DNA of 64,000 bases from Candidatus Obscuribacterales bacterium (GCA_019745415.1 JAIETF010000030.1:1-64000); one strand, 5' to 3'. Shown: positions 29,243-38,446, counted from the first letter of the stretch. The notes: generated by a model from the letters alone, not told the origin. Numbers and translations are program-made.

Positions 29243-29722
29243 ATGAAGAGTTTGTCGGTCAGAGCTCTAATATTCTCGTTCTTGGCTGGTTTGATGACCC
29301 AGAATCTATGCGCTCAGCCCCATACTGGTTCAAACGAGAAGGAAAACTGCGTTTCAATTACTAGCCTAAGACGATTATCTGCACACTCGGAATCTGTAAT
29401 GGTGCTGGAAGTAGTGAAGGTGGAGAAAGGAGCCGCAACAAGACACAAGTTTTCAGCTGTGCATTTTAAGATAAAGGACATCATAAAGGGACCGCCGTTT
29501 GATCGAGATCTGAAGGTTCCCTACTCGTGCGGCTCCGAATTACCGGAAGTGCAGTCAAAATGGATAGTGTTTTTCCCAAAGTTAGTTGGTAGGGATGGAT
29601 TTATGTACTCATACAAAGGGAAACACGGCAGGTTGATTGCCGACGAGCACAATCTCATTGAGGTATACAAATTACTGAGAAACGAGGCTCCTGACAAGAG
29701 TAAATGGCGTCGTTCTGAGTAG
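29243..29722 (+). CDS. Hypothetical secreted protein
   Basis: 159 aa; signal peptide, aggagg upstream. Confidence 0.6.
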   Translation: MKSLSVRALIFSFLAGLMTQNLCAQPHTGSNEKENCVSITSLRRLSAHSESVMVLEVVKVEKGAATRHKFSAVHFKIKDIIKGPPFDRDLKVPYSCGSELPEVQSKWIVFFPKLVGRDGFMYSYKGKHGRLIADEHNLIEVYKLLRNEAPDKSKWRRSE

Positions 29723-29809
29723 CGTATAATTTGCTGGGTTGGCGAAATAAAAGACCTAATCCCCTGTGACAAAGCATTGTGGAACTGACGCTGCCCCATT
29801 TGTTGGGTT

Positions 29810-30123
29810 ACCTTTAAGAGACAGCTGCTAGTTTTACTCATCTTTGCTACGGCTCAACTTCTGGGGGCAGGTCACACTCTACAGGCTCAATCGAAAACTA
29901 TTGAAGAAATGCAAGGATGGAGTTTTAAAAACCTTCGGGGAAAGGAGATGGTCTGACTCTTGATCTAGATGGATTACGAGCAGCAATAGCTTCTAGCAAA
30001 GTTCGCAATGTCAAAGTCCTTAAGCACGAGGGTGTCCTGAAAACGATTGAAGGGTCCCGATTTCACATCATCATCAAGAAGAAGCTTTTGACATGGGCTA
30101 AGGCTCACACGAGGTGGTTCTAG
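29810..30123 (+). pseudogene. Frameshifted remnant of a small secreted protein gene
   Basis: 'LLVLLIFATAQLLGAGHTLQAQSKTIEEMQGWSFKNLRGK' continues in another frame as 'GDGLTLDLDGLRAAIASSKVRNVKVLKHEGVLKTIEGSRFHIIIKKKLL'; break near ggggaaagg. Confidence 0.4.
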
Positions 30124-30163
30124 AAGGAATTATCCCAGGCAAATTTCCTAAAGTAGGTTTAGA

Positions 30164-30457
30164 ATGACAATACTGAAGCTTTATCACAAAGATGAACTCA
30201 TCGGCACAATCTCAAATGTGGCTCCAGAGGACACATTTGAAATGAGCGGCGATATCGCTCTTACAGCCGCCGCCCTCAATTACAAAAGAATGTTTGAGTA
30301 TCTTACCGACGAAGAAGCTTTTTTAAGTGGCGCCGCGCCCCCATTTGAAGAGCAATTTCTGGAAGAGTGGTATATAGAGGATGAATCAGGCAGAAGAAGG
30401 GAAATTGCGTGTCCTGGAATTTACTTCGAAGATAATGAAATTCTTTGGCGAGAATAG
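30164..30457 (+). CDS. Small acidic hypothetical protein, paralog A
   Basis: 97 aa; shares LY..-.LIGT(I/V)S and W(Y/F)(I/F)EDESG with the next ORF. Confidence 0.65.
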   Translation: MTILKLYHKDELIGTISNVAPEDTFEMSGDIALTAAALNYKRMFEYLTDEEAFLSGAAPPFEEQFLEEWYIEDESGRRREIACPGIYFEDNEILWRE

Positions 30458-30496
30458 GCCGCCTGCAAAAGCTCAAGGAAAAAAGCAAGGTCTTGA

Positions 30497-30847
30497 ATGA
30501 ACTATCAAAGCAAAACTTTTAGGCTGTATTTCGAAGGTAAGTTGATCGGTACTGTCAGTGATATCACTTATGTAACTCCTGAGTTTTCGGGATACCTTAG
30601 TCCCGAACCAGCTTTCGAAGATATTCGCTCAGACATGCTTTTTATGACTGATGATTCCGCGGACGAAGTCGAAGGTAATGTGGATAAACGGTTTGAAATG
30701 ATCGAGCAGTATGACCATGACTGGTTCTTTGAAGACGAATCAGGCGAGCGGGAACAGGTATACATGCCAGCTATTGATGAACAGTTGGTCGTTATCTGGC
30801 GGTGGTGTGAACCTCACTATATTAATGAGGCAACGTCGATGTCATAG
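30497..30847 (+). CDS. Small acidic hypothetical protein, paralog B
   Basis: 116 aa; same motifs as 30164-30457. Confidence 0.65.
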   Translation: MNYQSKTFRLYFEGKLIGTVSDITYVTPEFSGYLSPEPAFEDIRSDMLFMTDDSADEVEGNVDKRFEMIEQYDHDWFFEDESGEREQVYMPAIDEQLVVIWRWCEPHYINEATSMS

Positions 30848-31102
30848 GTTAGATTTATAAATGAGGCAATGCGGTAAGCAATTTTAGTTGACGTGATTAA
30901 GCAACGATGTGAATTGGCGAATAAAAATGGAAAGTTTGGCAAATTGTTTTGCACAGTTCGAGCCCCGAAAACCCACTGCGATGAGAAATTGCAATTTAAT
31001 TCGCCAAGAATTGCAAAAGGGCTCGCCAAAAGTCGGCAAAAGAATTCGCCAATTCACAGATGCACCAACTATCATGTAATTTATTGCACCAAATAGCTTG
31101 CA

Positions 31103-31306
31103 ATGTCACAGCTAAGAGAAGCAAATAATCAGAGAAAGAGAAAGCCACTGACAGCCCGCGCTGGTCAAAGTGAGAGAACACTCAAAGGAGAAAAGCCTAC
31201 CGAATTGGCGAAGAGAGTTATGGACGATCGATACGGCGAGGGAAACTATGATCCATGTGGCCAAGAATTTAGTCAGCTAAAGAATTGGGGAACGAAAGGA
31301 CAATGA
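31103..31306 (+). CDS. Possible orphan C-terminal tip of a polymorphic (RHS-like) toxin
   Basis: 67 aa; 'ARAGQSERTLKGEKPTELAKRVMDDRYGEGNYDPCGQEFSQLKNWGTKGQ', resembling YGxGNY...E(Y/F)xxxKKW(G/A) tips; ATGA overlap with the next gene. Confidence 0.4.
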   Translation: MSQLREANNQRKRKPLTARAGQSERTLKGEKPTELAKRVMDDRYGEGNYDPCGQEFSQLKNWGTKGQ

Positions 31307-31815
31307 AGAAATTGGACACTCTTCTTGCAATTTACCCAATTCTTTTAAACGGGCAGATACTTTATGCGATATAGTTTGATGATGACTATTCCAAGTTTCA
31401 CCTGATAAGCTCTGGGGAAATTTTGGCATTTCGTTCCGAGGTTGAGGCAGAAAAGTCAGCCGGTAAATTTAGAAAAGGATTACCAATAGGAAGAAAGCAG
31501 CTACTAGATCTAGATGCCTGCAAGAAATGGGTTACTAGGCCATCGGCAGATTCAGTAGATTGTGATGTTTTCTTGAGTGCCTACAATGCTGCAGGTGATT
31601 ACAGGAACGCCGCGGCGCGTGCAAATTTAGATATAGGAGACAAAAAATATCTGCAAATAACAGATAAGTTATTTTGGGGATGTAATTTACCTTCAGTTAC
31701 GCCGAAAGGGAAGTCCTACATTCCTATTTGGACGAAAGAAGAAGTCAAAGAACTTCGAACGATGTTGGAAGAGTCCATAGCTATTTTCGAATCTAAGTTA
31801 TCTGTACGGGATTGA
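31303..31815 (+). pseudogene. Immunity-like gene interrupted by one in-frame TAG (31372-31374)
   Basis: ATG 31303, single frame through TAG into ORF 31423-31815; aligns to 39293-39850 protein on both sides of the TAG, with Trp in the paralog at that position. Confidence 0.65.
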
Positions 31816-31819
31816 GATC

Positions 31820-31832
31820 GGCTCTGTTGCAA
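31820..31832. mobile_element. Solo IS6-type terminal sequence
   Basis: ggctctgttgcaa, identical to the left end at 28575. Confidence 0.6.
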
Positions 31833-31839
31833 GAATTGC

Positions 31840-31998
31840 CTAAATTTCTAAATTGCGAACAGCTTTTTGGTAGTCGCCCTCGATCGCGGCAAGTGAAAGA
31901 TGCTGGTAGAGTTCAAGGCTTTTCGGTTTCCATGTCTGGAGATAAGCTGTCTTTTGGCGTCGGCGAGTCACTTGCCGGTCAAGAGTGAATAACGTCAA
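31840..31998 (-). pseudogene. C-terminal remnant of a probable tyrosine recombinase/integrase
   Basis: minus-strand frame 'LTLFTLDRQVTRRRQKTAYLQTWKPKSLELYQHLSLAAIEGDYQKAVRNLEI*'. Confidence 0.45.
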
Positions 31999-32386
31999 CT
32001 AAAATTGCCTACCGCATTGACTCATCAAAAATCGTACTTTGCATCGCGTCAATAAAATCAGTTAGTGTGCTCTAAAGGGACCTCCGCCGAGATCCTTTTC
32101 GTGCCCTGTCCGGTGGTAATCACTTTTGAGCGAACCTCTCTCCTGTCCTGGGCCGGCCTCGTTCTTTACTCCTATGCCTCATCGTCTAATTAAATCAGAG
32201 CAATAGACTTACTGCATCCGCAGGAATACTAAAGGCGGCGCCGTCACAGTTTGGTCACAAAAGCGTCACCTTTCGGTCGGACCTCAGCAATAAGATGCCA
32301 TTACGGAGCAAAAGCAATCGCCCAGTAATTTGGAATCAGCGAATTGCGACGGTTATGGCGCTGAAACTTCGACCTGAGGACTACTG

Positions 32387-33415
32387 ATGAACGAGAGACT
32401 GGATAATCAGAGCAATTGTGAGACTTCCGTAACGCTGAAATCATTCCCACTAGACAGAAGTGCTTATACTCTGACCGAGCAGACTTCTAGAGATAAACTG
32501 TTTGATGACTTTCGTTCAGGCTATAGGTTAGGCGCTAGTGGCTGCTCGGAAAATAGCGGCGCGGCTATGCAATCCAGTGGGACGGTGGAAGGCGCACCCA
32601 CGGTTACACCCGGTTTTGAAATGCGCAATTTGATTGCTCGCAATCCCGAGCGCATGGACCTGGCTACGGATATAGTCAATGATATTATCCGCGGTGGCGC
32701 CGCTGCGGCTTATAAAGAGAAAATATCCGAACTTTCTGCCGGTGAGCGGCTTGATCTGGCTAAGGATCTGCATGCTACGGTTGCCGACTACAATCAGAAA
32801 CTGGGACTTACACCTGGTCTGCATAAAGCGGCTCTGGTGGTGGATGTGAGAGTCGGTCGGAACGATGAGTATGTGAACGATATCGATATTCTGCGTGGCA
32901 CCTCCTCTGCGGCCGAGCCTGAGCGTGTGATGGAACGGATAGATTTGTATGATCCTGGTTTTTGGACCGGTGCGAGGAGCGAAGGTCGGGAAGTTGATCA
33001 AAAGCAAGACCTGGATGCCGTGACGGCTCCCTATGAAATGCTCGCTCGGGCTGCCTTTCAGGCAGTTGAGGCCATCAATAAGCTTGAACCTTCTGACACT
33101 TTAGCCTTGCGGAAAGAGAAAGAGAGGAATTTGGAATGGCAGGTTGACAGTGCCGTCGAGAAAATGCTCAAAGACCAGTATCCCTTAGTTTCTGACCGCG
33201 ATGATCGCGCCGAGCAACTTGCCGAGAACTTGAAGTTGAACTTTGCCAATCCCGATTCCGTACTTCATACCGAAAATACCGAACCTCTCTTTTTTGAATC
33301 TTCACTGACCGCCAGAAACGAGCTCAGAGCGAGCCCGGAGGTAGAAGAATTAACAGACAAGTGGAGGAACGGCCTTGCCGCCATGAAGAGGCTAGGTCTC
33401 GCGCGAGATAATTGA
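32387..33415 (+). CDS. Hypothetical protein
   Basis: 342 aa ORF with more host-like composition than its neighbours. Confidence 0.6.
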   Translation: MNERLDNQSNCETSVTLKSFPLDRSAYTLTEQTSRDKLFDDFRSGYRLGASGCSENSGAAMQSSGTVEGAPTVTPGFEMRNLIARNPERMDLATDIVNDIIRGGAAAAYKEKISELSAGERLDLAKDLHATVADYNQKLGLTPGLHKAALVVDVRVGRNDEYVNDIDILRGTSSAAEPERVMERIDLYDPGFWTGARSEGREVDQKQDLDAVTAPYEMLARAAFQAVEAINKLEPSDTLALRKEKERNLEWQVDSAVEKMLKDQYPLVSDRDDRAEQLAENLKLNFANPDSVLHTENTEPLFFESSLTARNELRASPEVEELTDKWRNGLAAMKRLGLARDN

Positions 33416-33607
33416 AAGTGCGAAGAACATTCAAGTTTGCTGAGAACTGTCTGATTTTGGCAAACTAAAACTGAGCAGATTTCTGGCAAACGGCAATCCA
33501 AATTTGAGCAGTTTTCGATTAGTGCCGATACTAGGGAGGCCCCAAGGATTGGGGTCTAGAAAATTGACGGCAACGATGATTGATCAAGACACTTGGGTGT
33601 CGATTTG

Positions 33608-33673
33608 CCCCCCCAGAATTTGAGCCGACTAAATTCTCTGATCCAGATCCACCAAAACCCCTTTGAATGCTCA
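33608..33673 (+). repeat. Direct repeat R2, copy 1
   Basis: ccccccagaatttgagccgactaaattctctgatccagatccaccaaaacccctttgaatgctcac; matches about 42761-42824. Confidence 0.85.
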
Positions 33674-33859
33674 CCTTAAAGGTCAAGAAGAACAGAAAGT
33701 CTCAAAACTTTTTCAAGGTCTGACGAGTCACGGAATGAACACGAATCAACTACCGAAACTTAGAAACTAGATTGTCTCAACTTATAGATCGAGTCAGATA
33801 GCTCAAGACATTGCCATTGGCATCGCAAGGGCTGTTTTGCTCGAACCGTATCTCACCAG

Positions 33860-34327
33860 CTATTTTGAAACAGCTTTTTGCCTTGAAGCCCTAAATTCAT
33901 ACTCAATTCTTGCTTGAATTCCGTCTCGGACCTCTATAACATGAGCATTCGGTCCGCTGTTGTCAAAAATGATTCCGACTGCTTCACTTGGGCCGAGAGG
34001 GTTTCCGTAAACTAATAGCGTTGCATAATAGTTTGCAAGAACAGAGCTCTCGTTTTTTGAGGACACAGAAGCGAATTGAATCAGACCTTGCCCATAACAA
34101 TAAGCAGTCGGACCCAGCATTTCAATTATCTCAGCTTTAGTCTTTCCAACCAGGGCGCTAGGATGAGACTTAAAATAGGCTATGTACTTGCCTCTGTCAA
34201 AAAGAAGCCATCTTCTTTTATTAAACCCATTTGTTTGAGGAAAGATATAAGTATATAACGCATAACCAGCAGCCGAGCAAAGGACTAGCGTAGTAGCTAT
34301 TCCTATGCAGAATGCATTTTTTCGCAT
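33860..34327 (-). CDS. Hypothetical protein with N-terminal signal/TM
   Basis: 155 aa ORF. Confidence 0.55.
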   Translation of the reverse strand: MRKNAFCIGIATTLVLCSAAGYALYTYIFPQTNGFNKRRWLLFDRGKYIAYFKSHPSALVGKTKAEIIEMLGPTAYCYGQGLIQFASVSSKNESSVLANYYATLLVYGNPLGPSEAVGIIFDNSGPNAHVIEVRDGIQARIEYEFRASRQKAVSK

Positions 34328-34485
34328 ATAGTCCTTGATCGCAGCGGCAGGTTCTAAGCCTTTCGACTAAATCTAGCTCTCATTCTATCATTACTGCGAT
34401 ATCATTTTGCCAACGGCATAAAAGTGCAGAAAACTTCAAAGATGGTAAAGTGACCTGTCCCAAGCTTAGTAGACAACCAGAAAAT

Positions 34486-34650
34486 TACGACGCTGGTTTA
34501 ACAGACCAGTACTCATTTTCAAATTCCTCCGGTGTTTTATACCCAAGGGAGCTGTGAAGTCTTCGCCGGTTGTAGAAGAATTCTATGTATTCAAATATCT
34601 CATCCTTTAGGGTGTGATTTTGCACCAAATAGCTTGCGAAGTCGCAACTC
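34486..34650 (-). pseudogene. IS3-family transposase (OrfB) C-terminal remnant
   Basis: minus-strand '[53 protein letters not shown]'. Confidence 0.8.
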
Positions 34651-34655
34651 CCTGA

Positions 34656-35198
34656 TTGAGACACTTAAGGAGCTGTCAAATGCTACACTCTCACTACCCT
34701 CTACGAATAGTTGGCAGTAAGCATGCGTTTACAGCGTTGGGGCTGTTCATTGCACTTGCATATCCGTGTCAAAGTACCGAGATTGAGGCCGGTGCTTGGG
34801 CAATCCAAACCGGGCAGTCAAGGGGAAAGCCCCTTGAGGCGCTTCTAAATAAGGAACTAAAGTCAAATGATCGGAACTTTCCATATCGAGCTATTCTCAC
34901 AATTTCTTATCTGAAACCAGCTGCTGATGGGCTCCCTCAGGGAGAGGAAAGATCGATGCTCAAGTCAATAGAAAGTCAACTTAATGACCTGATCACTAAA
35001 AATCGAACTGGAAAGTTAGCTGCGATCGAAACACACTGCAGTCAGAGTAAGTTCCTCTTCTACGTAACGAACAAAATGATTGCGCGCCAGGCCAAGGAGG
35101 CACTAAATATTCCGCCTCCGTATAAGATCACAATGACAGTCAGAAAGGATTCCTCATGGTCTTATTGGCGAAAAATTAAGTCACGTTTCGACGACTAG
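34656..35198 (+). CDS. Hypothetical protein, DUF695-like
   Basis: 180 aa; '[24 protein letters not shown]', '[19 protein letters not shown]', 'RKDSSWSYW'; true start may be internal. Confidence 0.45.
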   Translation: MRHLRSCQMLHSHYPLRIVGSKHAFTALGLFIALAYPCQSTEIEAGAWAIQTGQSRGKPLEALLNKELKSNDRNFPYRAILTISYLKPAADGLPQGEERSMLKSIESQLNDLITKNRTGKLAAIETHCSQSKFLFYVTNKMIARQAKEALNIPPPYKITMTVRKDSSWSYWRKIKSRFDD

Positions 35199-35276
35199 AG
35201 ACGAGGAGTGTTGGCTAGTGTTTATCTTGCAAAATGACAGACTAAGCGTACAATCGAGCTGCAATGGAGTTGAATC

Positions 35277-36221
35277 ATGAAACGTCTTCAAATAAGCGCA
35301 GTCTCGCCAATTCTGCCGACAGAAATAGTTGAGGAGCTAAACAAAAAGCACGAGTCGCTTGTAAGACTATTAGAAATAGAATTTGCGGAAACAGGCTGTT
35401 ACGAAGCGACAAAGTTCTCGGCATTGGAGCTAACACAGGAGTTCTCAGATCTAAATGAACCAGACCTTACTATCGCAGAGCAGCCAGGCGATGTGGTGCT
35501 TCGTGTTACATCGGCGATTCCTGTTTCGAATTTCGATACGGACAAGCGTTGGTACGGATTTGAATATGCAAAAGAGCAAGCGGTGCAAGCCCTCGCTCAT
35601 GTGGCGGCAAGGTATGAGTTAAATACACGCGCTCTTTCGATTCGAGTGTTTCATATTCGAGGTGCCGTGCAGGCGAGCCGAACCCGCGCATCATTGCCGA
35701 AGAAAGCTGTTGAGACGGAACCATATCATTCCAACATCCCAGAGGTGATTCCGGTAAAACGATACGATATTGGTCATAGCGGAACGCAATATATTGGAAA
35801 GTACGGCAAAGGAAATCAATTCTGGGGTCAAGTTGTTGCAACTTTTCGCAAACCAGATGTCATGCCGAATGACGTAGCTCCTTCAGCTGATGAATCGCCG
35901 TTTAGAAAGTGCTGGTACGCGATCCTGCACAAGTTTGATTCGAGCGGTATGCATTTAGGAACAGAGCACAAGTTTACTGGAACGACAGCTGATGGTGAAG
36001 GTGGGGTAGTTGCTGAGGCAGAGACGCACATGAAAAACTTCATTGACGCACTCGGTCCGGTTAAGTTTGGAAATATAGCCATTCGGCTGTTCAAAGTTGA
36101 AATTGATGGAAGCGTCTTTGGAATGGTCGACACATCGTCCGAAGAATGGGGCGACACCGCCACCATGGAACCTGGTGATCTGGTCTTCTATCCGCCTTGG
36201 AACGGCGAATATGATACATAA
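35277..36221 (+). CDS. Hypothetical protein, first gene of compact three-gene unit
   Basis: 314 aa ORF; 9-nt gap to next gene. Confidence 0.65.
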   Translation: MKRLQISAVSPILPTEIVEELNKKHESLVRLLEIEFAETGCYEATKFSALELTQEFSDLNEPDLTIAEQPGDVVLRVTSAIPVSNFDTDKRWYGFEYAKEQAVQALAHVAARYELNTRALSIRVFHIRGAVQASRTRASLPKKAVETEPYHSNIPEVIPVKRYDIGHSGTQYIGKYGKGNQFWGQVVATFRKPDVMPNDVAPSADESPFRKCWYAILHKFDSSGMHLGTEHKFTGTTADGEGGVVAEAETHMKNFIDALGPVKFGNIAIRLFKVEIDGSVFGMVDTSSEEWGDTATMEPGDLVFYPPWNGEYDT

Positions 36222-36230
36222 GGAAGTCCG

Positions 36231-37184
36231 TTGATGTTCGATGCCTCGAAATTGTTGGGCGTATCATTGAAGTCCGGCGAGTGGTTGCACTTTAAAAAGA
36301 AGGCTGGCGACGTAGTAAAAGAGCAGCTTGGAACGAAAACACAAACCACGTACTTTAGTCATAGCATGGGGCTACATCTCGAATATGACAAAGGAAAGCA
36401 AAGGTTTGATGGAATCTGGATCTATTTTTCGGAAGAGCATGGTTACGGTACTTACTCTTGCACACTTCCTTTTGGTATAACCAGCAGTGACACAAGAGAA
36501 GCGGTGCAGTCGAGGCTGATGAAAAGTCCTTTTACATCTGGACCTTACAAGAGATCGGAACCGATTCCAGAGAATGGTTTTACCGACGAGGAGTGGATCC
36601 AATACATGCAGCGGGATGTAACCGAGCCACCAACCATGGCTTGGGATCAGTATCTTATCGAGCCATATTCATTGATTGCTTATTTTTATGTGGCAGCGCC
36701 GCACGGAATCTCTTTTATGCACCTGTCTCTAGCGACAGATGGAGATAGAAAACATGCGGAGATAAGAGAGATTGCACAAAATGATCCGAACCGCGCAGCA
36801 GAGTTATTAGCAGAACGTTCGGCTCTAAGTCAACGTTCCTTCTCCTATACATCACATCTGGAAATCGCGGATTTGTACGATAGAGCAGGTAATCTTATCG
36901 ACGCAGAAAAGCATCTCAAGGAAGCAGTAGAACGAGGAACCCGCGAGACCTATGGCGCCTGCAAGCAAAGTCTTCTCTTGAAATACGCCGGATTTTTTGA
37001 GCGGCAAGGGAAAGACAAACATGCTTTGCACTTGCTCTTCGAGGCACATCAAGACGGAAAGAGGAGGAAAACGTATTTGTCAGAAGAAATCGAGGCGAAA
37101 TTAAGATTGCTTGCGTCAAAACTCGCACTGCCTGAAGAGCAGTTGGAAGAGATGTTAGCGAGTAGAGCTGTAAGCGGAGAATGA
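36231..37184 (+). CDS. Hypothetical protein, second gene of three-gene unit, TPR-like C-terminus
   Basis: 317 aa; 'LEIADLYDRAGNLIDAEKHLKEAVERG'; ATGA overlap with next gene. Confidence 0.65.
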   Translation: MMFDASKLLGVSLKSGEWLHFKKKAGDVVKEQLGTKTQTTYFSHSMGLHLEYDKGKQRFDGIWIYFSEEHGYGTYSCTLPFGITSSDTREAVQSRLMKSPFTSGPYKRSEPIPENGFTDEEWIQYMQRDVTEPPTMAWDQYLIEPYSLIAYFYVAAPHGISFMHLSLATDGDRKHAEIREIAQNDPNRAAELLAERSALSQRSFSYTSHLEIADLYDRAGNLIDAEKHLKEAVERGTRETYGACKQSLLLKYAGFFERQGKDKHALHLLFEAHQDGKRRKTYLSEEIEAKLRLLASKLALPEEQLEEMLASRAVSGE

Positions 37185-38227
37185 CAACGATGCCGTCCGA
37201 GGAGTCTGAAGCTCAACGACTAAAGCAGAAATTCGGAGCCGGTACTGCTCAGACCAGGGTTTTCGATGAATGGGATGAAGGCGGAAGACAGTCTCTTCTA
37301 TCCAAAATTCACCTTGAAGATGGGGAGCATCCAATTCTCGGGCACTGGAAAGAGAGTTCTAATTGGCTGTTAACCACGACTCGTCGTGTAATCTGGACTA
37401 ACCCTGATAAACAGTCTTATGAGCTGAGGAATGAGAACATCAAAAAGGTTGGACCGTCTAGTGGTCCTGAAGGTTGGCCCTGGCAGGACCCATCTTCTCC
37501 GCGGGACACCTTAGTTTTTGTGAATGGAAATCCAGATATTAAGGGGCACTGTGGACTTTACAGTCCTTGGCTCCATTTTATTGATTACTCTGGAACACGC
37601 TATGAAGCGTTTCTTGAGACCGGTAAAATTCTGACGCGTGTTAGAAACTCAATTTGGCAACTGTCCGGCGGTTGGCAGCGCTCGCTGGAAGACGTGCAAA
37701 AGCCGGACATAAAGAGTGGAGGGCCGACTGGTTCAGATGCATACCGAGCTGGACGCCTGGAATTCACCTTTGAAAAGTATCCCGAGAACAGGAAGAAGAC
37801 CCATCTGTTCTCTGCATTCGATTCTGATGTGCAGAGGTTCTTAAAATCTCGAGTGCACTTGAATGTGGAAGAACAGCCCGTACTCGCGTTTTACGAGGAT
37901 GCTAGCACCTGGTATTTGGCAACCTCCCGGGGAATTGTATGGCCGTCTTCATCCGGCGTGCACTATATTCGGTATCAAGAAATAGACAAAATGGGTTGGT
38001 CAGACGGGCCAGAAGGTCCGCGGGAATGCGAGCATAAGAAGGTGATACCTGGAAATGGTGAGAGTTTTTGCAAGATTTGCCGATCCAACAGTCCTTGGTT
38101 TTTCGTCGCCTCGTCGAATGGGCAGCGTCATGAGATAGCAATCGAAGCCGGCAGTGCGAGCCACATATGGGATTCGTTCAGGCTAATGTGCAACCTAGAA
38201 CGAATTCATCCTCGGACGTTTGAATAA
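37181..38227 (+). CDS. Hypothetical protein with internal duplication, third gene of three-gene unit
   Basis: 348 aa; halves share 'HPILGHWKESSNWLLTTTRRVIW...' / 'QPVLAFYEDASTWYLATSRGIVW...'. Confidence 0.7.
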   Translation: MTTMPSEESEAQRLKQKFGAGTAQTRVFDEWDEGGRQSLLSKIHLEDGEHPILGHWKESSNWLLTTTRRVIWTNPDKQSYELRNENIKKVGPSSGPEGWPWQDPSSPRDTLVFVNGNPDIKGHCGLYSPWLHFIDYSGTRYEAFLETGKILTRVRNSIWQLSGGWQRSLEDVQKPDIKSGGPTGSDAYRAGRLEFTFEKYPENRKKTHLFSAFDSDVQRFLKSRVHLNVEEQPVLAFYEDASTWYLATSRGIVWPSSSGVHYIRYQEIDKMGWSDGPEGPRECEHKKVIPGNGESFCKICRSNSPWFFVASSNGQRHEIAIEAGSASHIWDSFRLMCNLERIHPRTFE

Positions 38228-38446
38228 CAAACCCGGATATCACTCCGGTCGTTTCCATGGGTTTCACGTAAGTTTCAGAATTAAATGGCACGGATTTTGA
38301 AGAATTAGTTGTCACTATGCCCGCCTGTCTGCCTTTTCAGCACTGGTTCGATAGCCAATTGTGACAGATAGTTCTAGAATTTATGCAACAAACAACTCTA
38401 AAACTTTTACGATACCTTTCCCTGATGCTATTCAACAGCTCTCGTC

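Noticed and set aside
30950-30990. tRNA-like T-loop (agttcgagcccc)
   Set aside because: No complementary T-stem, anticodon arm or acceptor stem could be drawn.
31372-31374. TAG as pyrrolysine codon
   Set aside because: The paralog has Trp at this position, no pyl genes are in the window, and core genes use TAG as an ordinary stop (e.g. at 26004).
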